A stretch of DNA of 64,000 nucleotides, taken from assembly GCF_000143145.1 (NCBI RefSeq), contig NC_014313.1:1860001-1924000 (forward strand), in the 5' to 3' direction. The notes beneath the pieces are model-generated. The model did no database searches. It was not told where the DNA came from and worked only from the letters and a program-made list of their open reading frames with translations. Source of the DNA: Hyphomicrobium denitrificans ATCC 51888. Its GTDB lineage: Bacteria; Pseudomonadota; Alphaproteobacteria; Rhizobiales; Hyphomicrobiaceae. Of the stretch, positions 53,010-61,614 are shown one piece after another. The translations under genes and the position numbers were made by a program. The number at the start of each line of letters is the position of its first letter. Position 1 is the first letter of the stretch.

Positions 53010-54397
53010 GGCCGCGCTCCCTCGCCATAGTTTTGCGCGGGCAGCGGCGTGGGCGCCATCAGCGGATGCGTGTCAACGACGCCACCGGGAAGAATTGCGG
53101 GGAAGCGCGCCTGCGCCCAGCGAATGATTTGCACCGCCGGACTGTTGACGAGAACCTTGGCCTCGGGCGCCGTCCACAACACCTTGTCGATGATGTCGTT
53201 CGGACGGTAAGCGGCGTCGGCGATGCCGTCGCCATTGAGATCGAAGGCGGGATTGTCGCTCCAGAAGTTTCCGCGGCCGTTTTTCGACCAGTCAAGGTAG
53301 CGTGTGCCGACGTATTTGACTTGGTTGCGGTTGCCGATGAAGGCGTTGCCGACCATCTCATTGCCTTCGGACCCGGCTGTGAAATGTATTCCGATCTCGC
53401 AGCCCTCGAAGCGGTTGTCGACAAATCGATTCTTGTTGGCGTTGTAGATGAATACGCATTTTTCCGGTCCGATGCGAGCGCCGTGCGCGAGAGACGGCGC
53501 GTGATCGCCAACGGGGAGCATCCCGTCCTCGCTCGCAGCTTTGCCGGCGAGCCCCGAGCTCAGCCAACGCTCCTGCGGCTGCAGCCGGCCGCGCACGAAG
53601 TTTCCGGAAATCTCGGAATTATTGGCGAAGTTGAGCAGCAAGCCGTGATCGCGGTCGCCGTCGGAGACATTTCCATGAATGCGCAAGTGATGCGAGAACA
53701 TGATCGCGAGCCCGACGGTGTTGCCGATCGAGACGTTGTCGCTCACCTCGCTATTGTTCGTATACATGTAATGGATGGCGAAGCGCAGATCGCGAAAACG
53801 ATTTTTGCTGAAGACGTTGTCGCGGCTGGTGTTGGCGAGGATGCCATCGCGTCCGTAGCGGATGTCGTTATTGACGATCTTCGCGCCGGGCGAATTCCAG
53901 AGCGAGACGCCGTTGCCGGCGTCGGAGATGCGGATATCGCGCAGCCCTTCGATGACGTTGTCGCGAACCTGCGAGTCCGTCGCGCCGTGCACGTAGACGC
54001 CGAACAGATTGCCTTCGATGCGATTTCCTTCGACCAGCGCGCGCTCGGCAGTCTGGGCGAGGAACACCGCGGAGTCCATGCCTTGAAGATCGCGGCCTGA
54101 GCCCTTGATCGTCAGGCCTTTGATCGTCACGTCGGGCGCATTAACGGTGATGACGCTCCCCTCGCCATCACCGATCACGGTCGCCCCGGATTTTGCGACG
54201 AGCGAGACAGGTCGCTCGATCCGAAGCCGGCCGCGATAATCTCCTGGAGCAAGCTCGATGACGTCACCGTCCTGCGCATGCTCCACCACGGCCTGCAGCG
54301 CTTGCCCAGGCGTAGCGTCGATCTGCGCGGCGCCGGCGTGGCGGGAAAATCCCGCCACGACAAGCACTGCCGTCAGCATACGTAGGATCGGTCTCAC
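53006..54397 (-). CDS. nosD: NosD periplasmic copper-assembly protein
   Basis: A 463-residue exported beta-helix (CASH) protein. It works with NosFY to build the CuZ site of NosZ. A signal peptide (ILRMLTAVLVVAGFSRHAGA) is followed by rungs rich in N and G, such as GNRIEGNLFGVYVHGATDSQVRDNVIEG, with SGRDLQGMDSAVFLAQ and a C-terminal region DLNGDGIADAAYRPND. The regular helix rungs and the place between nosZ and nosF identify it. It ends four bases into nosF. Confidence 0.92.
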   Translation of the reverse strand: MRPILRMLTAVLVVAGFSRHAGAAQIDATPGQALQAVVEHAQDGDVIELAPGDYRGRLRIERPVSLVAKSGATVIGDGEGSVITVNAPDVTIKGLTIKGSGRDLQGMDSAVFLAQTAERALVEGNRIEGNLFGVYVHGATDSQVRDNVIEGLRDIRISDAGNGVSLWNSPGAKIVNNDIRYGRDGILANTSRDNVFSKNRFRDLRFAIHYMYTNNSEVSDNVSIGNTVGLAIMFSHHLRIHGNVSDGDRDHGLLLNFANNSEISGNFVRGRLQPQERWLSSGLAGKAASEDGMLPVGDHAPSLAHGARIGPEKCVFIYNANKNRFVDNRFEGCEIGIHFTAGSEGNEMVGNAFIGNRNQVKYVGTRYLDWSKNGRGNFWSDNPAFDLNGDGIADAAYRPNDIIDKVLWTAPEAKVLVNSPAVQIIRWAQARFPAILPGGVVDTHPLMAPTPLPAQNYGEGARP

Positions 54398-54409
54398 GTC
54401 GTTCCTTGC

Positions 54410-56335
54410 TTAAGCGCCGTGAGGCTCGACGAGCATACGGCCCTTCATTTCCATGTGCATCGCGTGGCAGAACCACTGGCAATAGTACCAGTGAACGCCA
54501 GCGAGATCGGCGGTGAAGGTCACGGATGCGGTCGCCTGCGGCGCGACTTCCATCGCGACGCCATAGTTGACGATCGTAAAGCCGTGCGTCAGGTCTTCGA
54601 CAGCGTCGATGTTCGTGACATAGACGGTGACCTCGTCGCCCTGCTTGACCTGGAAATCGGTCAAACCGAACGTCGGAGCGGTCGACGTCATGTAGACGCG
54701 AACCTTCTTGCCGTCACGGATCACCTTCGAGTCGTTCTCCAGATCGACGCCATCGGCCTTCGCTTGCTTGACCGCGTCTTCGAACATCGGGTCGGCGCGA
54801 TTCCAGATCGACACTGGATTGATCTTGGAGCGATGAACGATGGTCGCGTCGTGCGGTTCGGCAAAGCTCGGGCCGTCGTGTACGATGGCCATCTTGTCGC
54901 CCGAGATGTCGATGAGCTGATCGTTTTCTGGTTTCAGCGGACCGACGTTCAGGAAGCGATCCTTCGAAAACTTGTTCAGCGAGATCAGCCATTTGCCATC
55001 GGCTTCCTTGGTTTGACCCATGGAAGTGTGATTGTGGCCGGGCTGATACTGCACATCGAGCTTCTGGATGATCGGATTGACCTTTTCACCCGCGTAGGCG
55101 CGCTTTGCGAGATCCAGGTTCCACTTGCAGATCTGGCTGTCGATGAACAGCGTCGTGTAGCAATTGCCTTTGCCGTCATAAGCGGTGTGTAGCGGTCCAA
55201 GTCCGAGTTCAGGCTCGGCGACGACGGTATCGCGCGGCTTGATCTTGTCGTCGAACAGATCGTCGAACTTCCGCACGTCGAACACCGTGCATGTCGGCGA
55301 CAGCTTGCCGTTGGCGATGATGTGAATGCCGTCCGGCGCGGTGTTGATGCCGTGCGGACCGTTGGAGACCGGAATGTAGCGCGTGTAGGGCGAACCTTTG
55401 CGGCCGTCGATGACCGGCACGCCGCCCATTTCCTTGAAGTCGCCCTTCTTCACCGCTTCTTCGATGCGCTTGATGTTGAAGACGGTCAGCCAGTCCTGCT
55501 CCTTGGCGGTCATTTCGGCGAGCGTGACGCCGCCCTCGGAATTGTAGCAGGTCGAGAACGCGTACTTGCCCTGATAGTCGGCGTCGACGTTGTCGAGGTT
55601 GCCGTCGACGATGACCTGCCACGCCACCTTCATCGTGTCGCCATCGACGGCGGTGAAGATCGAGTAGTAGTCTTTCGGGCTGTTGAGAACCTTGCCGTCG
55701 TTGGGAAGCGGCACGCCATCTTCGCCGTTGCAGAAAACATAGCCCGTGCGCGGATATTTCTGCACGCGGAGGCCATGCACCGTGTGCTGGTTCGGCAGCT
55801 GAATGATCTTATCGCACTTCATCACGTCCAGGCGGACGCGCGCGACGCGGGTGTTGGCTTTGTCGTTCATGAAGGCGTAGCGGCCGTCGTAGGTGCCGTC
55901 GGTGAACGAGATATGCGGATGGTGAAGATCGCCGTTCATGTACGTGCCGCCGCGATTCTTCAAAAATTCACGCGATTCCGGCGTGAGATGTTCGGTCAGA
56001 ACCTTGAGGCTTTCGTTGGTTTGTCCCCAACCTGTCGCGCTGCAGCGATTGAACACCGGTACGCGCATCAGTTCACGCATCGAAGGAAGGCCGACGATGC
56101 GGAGCTCTCCGCACTGTCCGCTGGAGAAGAACACGTAGTATTCGTCAAGATCTCCCGGCGCGACATTGATGTTGCCGTGCGCCGCGCCGCCGGCGGCCTG
56201 AGCGTTCGCCCGGCTCACGAGTTCGGAAGCGCCTATTCCGCCTGCGATTCCGGTTACACCTGCAGCGGCAATCACACTTGTCTGGCCAAGCATGTCGCGC
56301 CGTGTCAGGCCCTTCGTCTCTTTCTTGCTGGTCAT
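54410..56335 (-). CDS. nosZ: Nitrous-oxide reductase, clade I
   Basis: A 641-residue periplasmic enzyme reducing N2O to N2, the last step of denitrification. A Tat leader ([17 protein letters not shown]) marks clade I. The propeller carries the CuZ histidines, for example in [31 protein letters not shown] and EPHDATIVH. The cupredoxin C-terminus holds the CuA ligands Cys619, Cys623, His627 and Met630 in [15 protein letters not shown]. All expected ligands are visible. It lies 41 bases after nosR and 12 before nosD. Confidence 0.97.
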   Translation of the reverse strand: MTSKKETKGLTRRDMLGQTSVIAAAGVTGIAGGIGASELVSRANAQAAGGAAHGNINVAPGDLDEYYVFFSSGQCGELRIVGLPSMRELMRVPVFNRCSATGWGQTNESLKVLTEHLTPESREFLKNRGGTYMNGDLHHPHISFTDGTYDGRYAFMNDKANTRVARVRLDVMKCDKIIQLPNQHTVHGLRVQKYPRTGYVFCNGEDGVPLPNDGKVLNSPKDYYSIFTAVDGDTMKVAWQVIVDGNLDNVDADYQGKYAFSTCYNSEGGVTLAEMTAKEQDWLTVFNIKRIEEAVKKGDFKEMGGVPVIDGRKGSPYTRYIPVSNGPHGINTAPDGIHIIANGKLSPTCTVFDVRKFDDLFDDKIKPRDTVVAEPELGLGPLHTAYDGKGNCYTTLFIDSQICKWNLDLAKRAYAGEKVNPIIQKLDVQYQPGHNHTSMGQTKEADGKWLISLNKFSKDRFLNVGPLKPENDQLIDISGDKMAIVHDGPSFAEPHDATIVHRSKINPVSIWNRADPMFEDAVKQAKADGVDLENDSKVIRDGKKVRVYMTSTAPTFGLTDFQVKQGDEVTVYVTNIDAVEDLTHGFTIVNYGVAMEVAPQATASVTFTADLAGVHWYYCQWFCHAMHMEMKGRMLVEPHGA

Positions 56336-56376
56336 AAGAATCTCCTCACGTCAAAAATGGCGTGTTTATCGCCGGG

Positions 56377-58647
56377 CTACGATTTCACGATTTTTCCGAC
56401 ATAGCTGATGAGTGGCCGCACCGGCTTCGTCGGAGGATTTTGAGTCGAAGGCGATGCGAGAGCCGCGCTCCGCTCGCGCTTCAGCCGCACCTGGATCATG
56501 TGCGGGCATCGGTGGTCGTCGTAGTAGAGCTCCTGACAGTGCATGCAATAGATGCACTCGTTGACATTGATGTGTCCCTCCGGATGGATGGACTGAACGG
56601 GGCATTCGTTGGCGCAGCGCTGGCACGGCGAACCGCATTCAGGCCAGCGGCGCAGCCACTCGAACATGCGCAAGCGTCCGGGGATCGCGAGCGCGGCACC
56701 GAGCGGGCACAGGTAGCGGCAGAAGAACCGCTCGACGAACAAACCCGCAGACAGCAGCGCGACCGCAAAGAGCACGAACGGCCACTCACGCATGAACTTC
56801 AGAATGATCGCGGTCTTGAAGGGTTCGACCTCGGCAAGATGTTCGGCCGCTGCGATCGAGTAGAGCGACACACCGAAGAGGACGAGGAAGATCACGTATT
56901 TGATCGGCCACAAACGCTCGTGCAAATTCCACGCGACGCGCAACTGCGGAATGCCGACGGCCTTGGCGGCGGAGTTCATCAGCTCTTGAAGTGCGCCGAA
57001 CGGGCACAGCCAGCCGCAGAACGGGCCGCGTCCCCAGAACAGCAGCGAAATCGCCACCGCCGACCAGAGAATGAAGATCAGCGGCGCCATCAGGAAGTAT
57101 TCCCAGCTGAAGCCGGTCACGAGCGCGTTCGTGAATGTCAGAACATTGACGACGGAGAGCTGCGCGTTGGCGTACCAGCCGAGCCAGACAAGCGTGAAGG
57201 CGAGAAAGCCGCGCCGAAGCCAAGTATAGAAGACTGGCCGTCTGACGAGCGCGTTCTGGAAAAAGAAGATGCCGGTGAGTATCGCGAGCGCGACCAGCGT
57301 GATCGCGATGGAGCCGGTCTCCCGCTCCCACATCTGTTTCCACAGCGGCTCGTCTCCGCTCGCCACTTCGGACGATGCCGCTTGCGAAGCGGGCGCCGCG
57401 ACCCCGGCTTGACTGACGGCCGCCGGTTTTGCTGCAGGCGGAGCAATTTTTTCGCGACGGACGTAGCGGTCGGGAAGCGTGTACGGGAGATCGAACGTCA
57501 GGAACGCTTTCTCGCGCGTCCCCGTCGCGCGCTGCACCAGAAGCCGGAGGTCCCACGGCTCCGTCGGATCGAAGGCGAAGTCGGTTGGTACAGTGAACAG
57601 CCCGATTTCGCGCAGCATGGGTGCGCCTTGCGCCGCGAGATCGCCAAGCCTCTCATGATTGCGATCGCGGAATCGAACCCCGGCACCGGCCTGCTCGAGT
57701 TCAATGCGATCGAAGATACCGCCGCGAACGTAGCCCGAACCCTTGAAGGAATAGATGCCGTTACCTGCGACCAACATCGCCTGTTGGCCGGGCTTCAGGC
57801 GTTTCTGCAGCCGCTCGTACACGGAATCGCCGAGGAGACTTTTTCCTATCACCGGAGGCGTGACGAGCGCTGCATACAAATCGATGAAAGTGTCTTCGGG
57901 TTTTCCGTCCTCGGGATACGCCGCCGCGTCTTTATTATCGGACTTTTCGAAAGCGCTGTTGATCTCGGAAACGGAAAGCGTCAGCCGCCGCACGGAGCCG
58001 TCGCCAAGCAGGCTCTGCCAGTCGCGGGTTTCATTCTGGGCGAGATCGAGCGACTTCGTTTCCGTTGCAACCGCTGCTGCTGCCGGACCGGCGGATGAGG
58101 CATCGCCCGGCGAAAGACGTCCGCTTTTCACGAGTTTAACGGCGGAGCGCACGACACTGTCAGCCATCACCAGGATGGTTACGGTCGCACCGCTGACGAT
58201 ATCCGGCTGCGGCGGCTGCTGGCCGCCCGAAGCGATCGGCCCGATATGGGCGCCGATGAGCTTATTCAAGGCGCCGACGACGCGCGCTTCCGGCACGCCG
58301 ACGAGCACGATCGGCTCTTTGTGCTCAACCAGCTTGAAGCCGGTCAGCACGCCCTGCGGATCAATACCGACGAGAATGCGGATCGGCTTGCCCGAATAGC
58401 CGACTGCGCCGGTGAAGTCGGTCGTGAGGTAAACATAACCGGCGAGCGTTTCGTCCGCATACACTGGAAGAATCGGCGGTTCGCCTTGAGGCGTCCCAAA
58501 ACGGGTCGCCTTCGGAAAGAAATCTTGCGGCGCAGCGTGACCCGCAAACTCCATCAGCTTCGACTGTGCGATCGCCGGTGATATCCACGAAAGGAGACCG
58601 CATGCGATTATTGTCACGCAAAGCCAACGTGTCAGTTTTACGATCAC
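56377..58647 (-). CDS. nosR: NosR membrane flavo-iron-sulfur protein
   Basis: A 756-residue inner-membrane protein that supplies electrons to NosZ and is required for its expression. The order is a signal peptide and a periplasmic FMN_bind domain with the flavinylation motif PDIVSGATVT (Thr155). A linker, about six helices and two CxxxCP motifs follow (CGWLCPFGA, CRYLCPLGA). A C-terminal ferredoxin-type domain (CQRCANECP, CIYCMHCQ) closes it. The GTG at 58647 is chosen because AGGAGGG lies just ahead; a frame to 58710 has no site. NosX should attach FMN to Thr155. An Fnr-type box lies 50 bases upstream. Confidence 0.95.
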   Translation of the reverse strand: MIVKLTRWLCVTIIACGLLSWISPAIAQSKLMEFAGHAAPQDFFPKATRFGTPQGEPPILPVYADETLAGYVYLTTDFTGAVGYSGKPIRILVGIDPQGVLTGFKLVEHKEPIVLVGVPEARVVGALNKLIGAHIGPIASGGQQPPQPDIVSGATVTILVMADSVVRSAVKLVKSGRLSPGDASSAGPAAAAVATETKSLDLAQNETRDWQSLLGDGSVRRLTLSVSEINSAFEKSDNKDAAAYPEDGKPEDTFIDLYAALVTPPVIGKSLLGDSVYERLQKRLKPGQQAMLVAGNGIYSFKGSGYVRGGIFDRIELEQAGAGVRFRDRNHERLGDLAAQGAPMLREIGLFTVPTDFAFDPTEPWDLRLLVQRATGTREKAFLTFDLPYTLPDRYVRREKIAPPAAKPAAVSQAGVAAPASQAASSEVASGDEPLWKQMWERETGSIAITLVALAILTGIFFFQNALVRRPVFYTWLRRGFLAFTLVWLGWYANAQLSVVNVLTFTNALVTGFSWEYFLMAPLIFILWSAVAISLLFWGRGPFCGWLCPFGALQELMNSAAKAVGIPQLRVAWNLHERLWPIKYVIFLVLFGVSLYSIAAAEHLAEVEPFKTAIILKFMREWPFVLFAVALLSAGLFVERFFCRYLCPLGAALAIPGRLRMFEWLRRWPECGSPCQRCANECPVQSIHPEGHINVNECIYCMHCQELYYDDHRCPHMIQVRLKRERSAALASPSTQNPPTKPVRPLISYVGKIVKS

Positions 58648-58696
58648 AAAGACCCTCCTAATGTTCTCCGGATAGTAGGAAATATCGGGGACCGAT

Positions 58697-58710
58697 TTGA
58701 TCTGACGCAA
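58697..58710 (-). promoter_or_regulatory. Fnr/FixK-type box upstream of nosR
   Basis: The minus strand reads TTGCG-TCAG-ATCAA, which fits the half-site rule TTG(N)2-N4-(N)2CAA. Its centre is 56 bases from the nosR start codon, a spacing that would allow activation at about -41.5. It also lies 51 bases before the divergent ferritin-like gene. An FnrL-like gene at 43886 could supply the regulator. Confidence 0.6.
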
Positions 58711-58760
58711 ACATCGTGGATTGTTCAGCGCTCAGAGTAACATGCTTGCATGAGGACATA

Positions 58761-59621
58761 ATGTCGACCCTGAAATCAGAGCCGGCTGGCCAACTCCGTT
58801 CGATGGGAGAATTCTTCGCGCTGGCACGCGCGATGGAAGCCGATGCCGTTCGGCATTACACGGAAACGGCCAACGCACTGCGAAAGCAGAATTCGTTGCC
58901 GTTGGCGTATATCTTCGAGCTACTCGCGAAGTTTGAGCGAGATCATGTCGACCGTGTTGCCGAATGGGCGGCCGAGCATAAAGGCGCGGCCGTTGCAACG
59001 GTTGCACCCTGGCCGATACCGGATGCATTCGACGTGTCGCCGGAAGAAATCGCGCAGTCCAGCCTGATGACACCCTATCGCGCGCTAGCCATCGCAGTGC
59101 GATATGAAGAGCGTTCATTTACGTTTTGGACTTATGTTGCAGCGCAGGCGGACGGAGAGGTCAAGGAAGCTGCGGAGCGTATGGCGCGCGAGCAACTGGA
59201 TCATGTCTCGGTCCTGCGCCAGGAGCGGCGTCTCGCCTTTCATTCGAATCGGCGCGCTGCGAAAGCAGAGGCCGTAACCCTCGGCGCGCTCGCGGCCACC
59301 GAACGCCGCCTCGCTCTTCTCATCGAGCAACATGACGGCCAGACGACAGACAATGCGTTTCTTCGACGATATGCTGCGACATCACGCGAAGCGGCCGAAA
59401 AGCTCGACGCGCTTGAAACCGTCACGCATCAACGGCTCTCGATCGTCGCGCTGCCGGCAGAGCGCAGGGAAGACCCGGTCGCGCTCTGCGAATATCTCGC
59501 CGAGGCCTATCTGCATCTGGCGGAGATCTCGCGAAATGAGCGGGTGCTCATTGCCGCTCAAGATCTCGCGACAACCGCCATCGATCGATTGGCGGCGATG
59601 CGATCGAAAATGTCGGCCTGA
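58761..59621 (+). CDS. Ferritin-like (rubrerythrin-type) diiron protein beside nos
   Basis: A 286-residue protein with a four-helix ferritin-like domain in its first about 170 residues. Likely iron ligands are Glu26 (AMEADAVRHY), Glu59-Arg-Asp-His62 (FERDHVD), Glu116/117 (RYEERSF) and Glu144...His148 (REQLDHVSVL). The C-terminal about 110 residues are helical (TLGALAATERRLALLIEQH onward) with no recognised match. GAGG precedes the ATG. It diverges from nosR across a region with one Fnr-type box. It could protect the copper enzymes from oxidants or store iron. Confidence 0.75.
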   Translation: MSTLKSEPAGQLRSMGEFFALARAMEADAVRHYTETANALRKQNSLPLAYIFELLAKFERDHVDRVAEWAAEHKGAAVATVAPWPIPDAFDVSPEEIAQSSLMTPYRALAIAVRYEERSFTFWTYVAAQADGEVKEAAERMAREQLDHVSVLRQERRLAFHSNRRAAKAEAVTLGALAATERRLALLIEQHDGQTTDNAFLRRYAATSREAAEKLDALETVTHQRLSIVALPAERREDPVALCEYLAEAYLHLAEISRNERVLIAAQDLATTAIDRLAAMRSKMSA

Positions 59622-59929
59622 GCTTGCCAGCCTTCGCGGGGACGCTCGAGCCAGTGCGTCATCACGGGGATTAGTCCCTGGGATGCGAAGGTGCACTCTT
59701 CATCCAAAAAAATCAACCATAGATTGATGGACGGTACTACCGCTCACGTGCGATCCCCCGCTGGCTTTCTCATTGCCAGCTGCGGATGCACAGGTCCCAG
59801 CGATAGCGCTTGTGGCACCCCTTGGCTAAGCCACCGGGTGCACCGGCTGGCGATAAAGGTATAGTGCGCCGATACTAGTTCGCGGCCGGTTTTCAACGCA
59901 GGGCCAAGCCCGCCAAGTCCGAGGCAAAG
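59622..59929. other. Gene-free stretch between ferritin-like and LuxR genes
   Basis: About 308 bases. It contains a short dyad near 59650 (GGGGATTAGTCCC) and an imperfect palindrome CCGGGTGCACCGG at about 59837, which could bind a regulator, possibly the LuxR-type protein just downstream. A minus-strand frame runs through it, but there is no family match. Confidence 0.4.
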
Positions 59930-60655
59930 ATGACTCCTCCCAAGTCCGACCTGCGAGAGCCGCCGGTTCACGTCGTGCTCATCGACAGTCGTGGCATCAT
60001 CACCGGCATTCAGACGCACGGCAGCCAGCCCGGCGCTCAGTCCGCACATGCGGGGCAAGCAAACCGCGATGCAAACCCCCTCCTCGGGCGTTTCACAGTC
60101 GGCGAATCCTATTTCGACCATTGCGAAGATGAAGGCAGCCGCGCAGATGTGCAGGCGCTGCTGAGGCGCAAGCGAACCATCACCTCATTCGTGATTTCGT
60201 CACGCACACCGCGCGCCAAGACCGTGATCGTCGTGCTCGGCGTACCCGTCAGCCCGGAAGCCGGCAGCGGCGCACTCCTCATGCACGTCGACGTTTCGTC
60301 TTGGGCGCGGCACGATACGGCGGACGATGGATGGCAGATGCCCGTGACGCTGAACCCGGCGTTACTGCAGGATACGATCTCGAAGGCACTGGTAAGCCAG
60401 TTCGCGGAACCGCAGCGCTCATACGAGGCCCATCCCGATATCGACAGCTTGAGTCCGAGACAACGCGAAGTGCTTCTTCTGGTCGCGGTGGGCAAGAGCA
60501 ACCTCGAAATTTCCGAGGAACTCTCCTGCTCGCTGAATACCGTGAAACGTCATGTCACCGCCGTGCTGCAAAAGTTGCATCTCCCGAACCGTACGCGTGC
60601 CGCAAACCTCGCAAATCAGCTGAATTTGCTGCCGCCGTCCAAGCATCGCCGGTGA
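59930..60655 (+). CDS. LuxR-type transcriptional regulator with PAS-like N-terminus
   Basis: A 241-residue regulator. The first about 140 residues look like a PAS-type sensor (VVLIDSRGIITGIQTHG, LLGRFTVGESYFDHCEDEG, KTVIVVLGVPVSPEAGSGALLMHVDVS). The C-terminal LuxR helix-turn-helix reads LSPRQREVLLLVAVGKSNLEISEELSCSLNTVKRHVTAVLQKL. No receiver aspartate domain is present, so it is not a classic response regulator. GAGG lies ahead of the ATG. It converges with a degenerate SDR-like gene, 30 bases away. Confidence 0.8.
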   Translation: MTPPKSDLREPPVHVVLIDSRGIITGIQTHGSQPGAQSAHAGQANRDANPLLGRFTVGESYFDHCEDEGSRADVQALLRRKRTITSFVISSRTPRAKTVIVVLGVPVSPEAGSGALLMHVDVSSWARHDTADDGWQMPVTLNPALLQDTISKALVSQFAEPQRSYEAHPDIDSLSPRQREVLLLVAVGKSNLEISEELSCSLNTVKRHVTAVLQKLHLPNRTRAANLANQLNLLPPSKHRR

Positions 60656-60685
60656 CGTTCAACGAACGCAGCGCTGGCGCATGCC

Positions 60686-61369
60686 TCACATCGGCAACGT
60701 GATTTTGGACCGCGCCGAGGCGCGCTTCGATCGCTTGTCCTGCTGCTCAGGCTGCTGCCACAAAACTGCTTCGGTCACGTCGACGTTTCGCGTCTCCCGC
60801 AACACATGCAGGACGGTCCGCGCCAATGTTCCGTTTTCGGAGCTCGCGCGGTCGGCAAGCGAGATCACCGACATGCGCACAGTCAGCGCCGGAGACGCCG
60901 CCGTCTTCCGCGCGGCAAGGCGGCCGCCGAGAAAGGCGTTTGCAACGGGAATGGCATAGCGGTCCGCTCCCGGCGAAATAGTCACGATGTGAAGATCGCC
61001 CGAGCAATAGCGCAGGGCGGCATCAAGACAATACAGCAGCCTTCGCACACCCGAACCGATCGATTTCTCGATCAGCGTCGATCGCTTCGGAAATTTTGTT
61101 TCCAGAACGATCGCATCGATCCGTCCGAACTGCGCGATCGCGATCTTGAAGAACTCATCGACGGATTTAGCCTGCTCGATATCGCACTGAACCGGATACG
61201 AAATCTCGCCCGATTGAATTGATCGCTCGACCGACTGGAGCTGCGTTGTCGTCTGCGCTCCCAGGATCAATTCGCCTTGTTCCGCAGCGATCAATCCTGC
61301 GACAGCCGATCCCGTCGCCGTAGCCGCCGCCGGGATCGCAATTACGAGGCCTTCGAGCGTTCGAACCAT
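60686..61369 (-). CDS. Degenerate SDR-fold protein
   Basis: A 227-residue protein with Rossmann-type layout: a first strand GLVIAIPAAATATGSAVAGLIAAEQGELIL, then QCDIEQAKSVDEFFKIAIAQFGRIDAIVLE, and HIVTISPGADRYAIPVANAFLGG. The TGxxxGxG cofactor loop is replaced by PAAATATGSAVAG. The NNAG motif is ET, and the catalytic Tyr-x3-Lys is changed to YAIPVANA. It thus probably lacks dehydrogenase activity, and may sense a nucleotide or act as a partner. GGAG precedes the start. It converges with the LuxR gene. Confidence 0.6.
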   Translation of the reverse strand: MVRTLEGLVIAIPAAATATGSAVAGLIAAEQGELILGAQTTTQLQSVERSIQSGEISYPVQCDIEQAKSVDEFFKIAIAQFGRIDAIVLETKFPKRSTLIEKSIGSGVRRLLYCLDAALRYCSGDLHIVTISPGADRYAIPVANAFLGGRLAARKTAASPALTVRMSVISLADRASSENGTLARTVLHVLRETRNVDVTEAVLWQQPEQQDKRSKRASARSKITLPM

Positions 61370-61560
61370 GTCAGCTCCGCGCAGTCAGATACACACGCTG
61401 CCCGTCCCGGGCACTGTCACGCCGTCCCACGTCTTCGCCATGCTGCGGTCAAACACATCACACTGACGCATCATGAATTCGCCGCATGAAGACTAACTGA
61501 GGATAACGCTACTACTTGAAGTTGCAATCGTCAACGCGAGCATAGGTACTAAGTTCAGTT

Positions 61561-61602
61561 CGTTGCCGGAGAGAGAGGGAGAGCCGCATCTCTCCGGCAA
61601 CG
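61561..61602 (-). terminator. Long hairpin after the autotransporter gene
   Basis: CGTTGCCGGAGAGA at 61561-61574 and TCTCTCCGGCAACG at 61589-61602 form a perfect 14-bp stem, 12 bases past the autotransporter stop. No U-run follows on that strand, but the strength and place suggest termination. Confidence 0.6.
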
Positions 61603-61614
61603 GCACGCCTTCCA

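Noticed and set aside
59744..60121. Minus-strand frame of 125 residues between the ferritin-like and LuxR genes
   Set aside because: It is antisense to the start of the LuxR gene, has no recognisable domain and no supporting ribosome-binding site.
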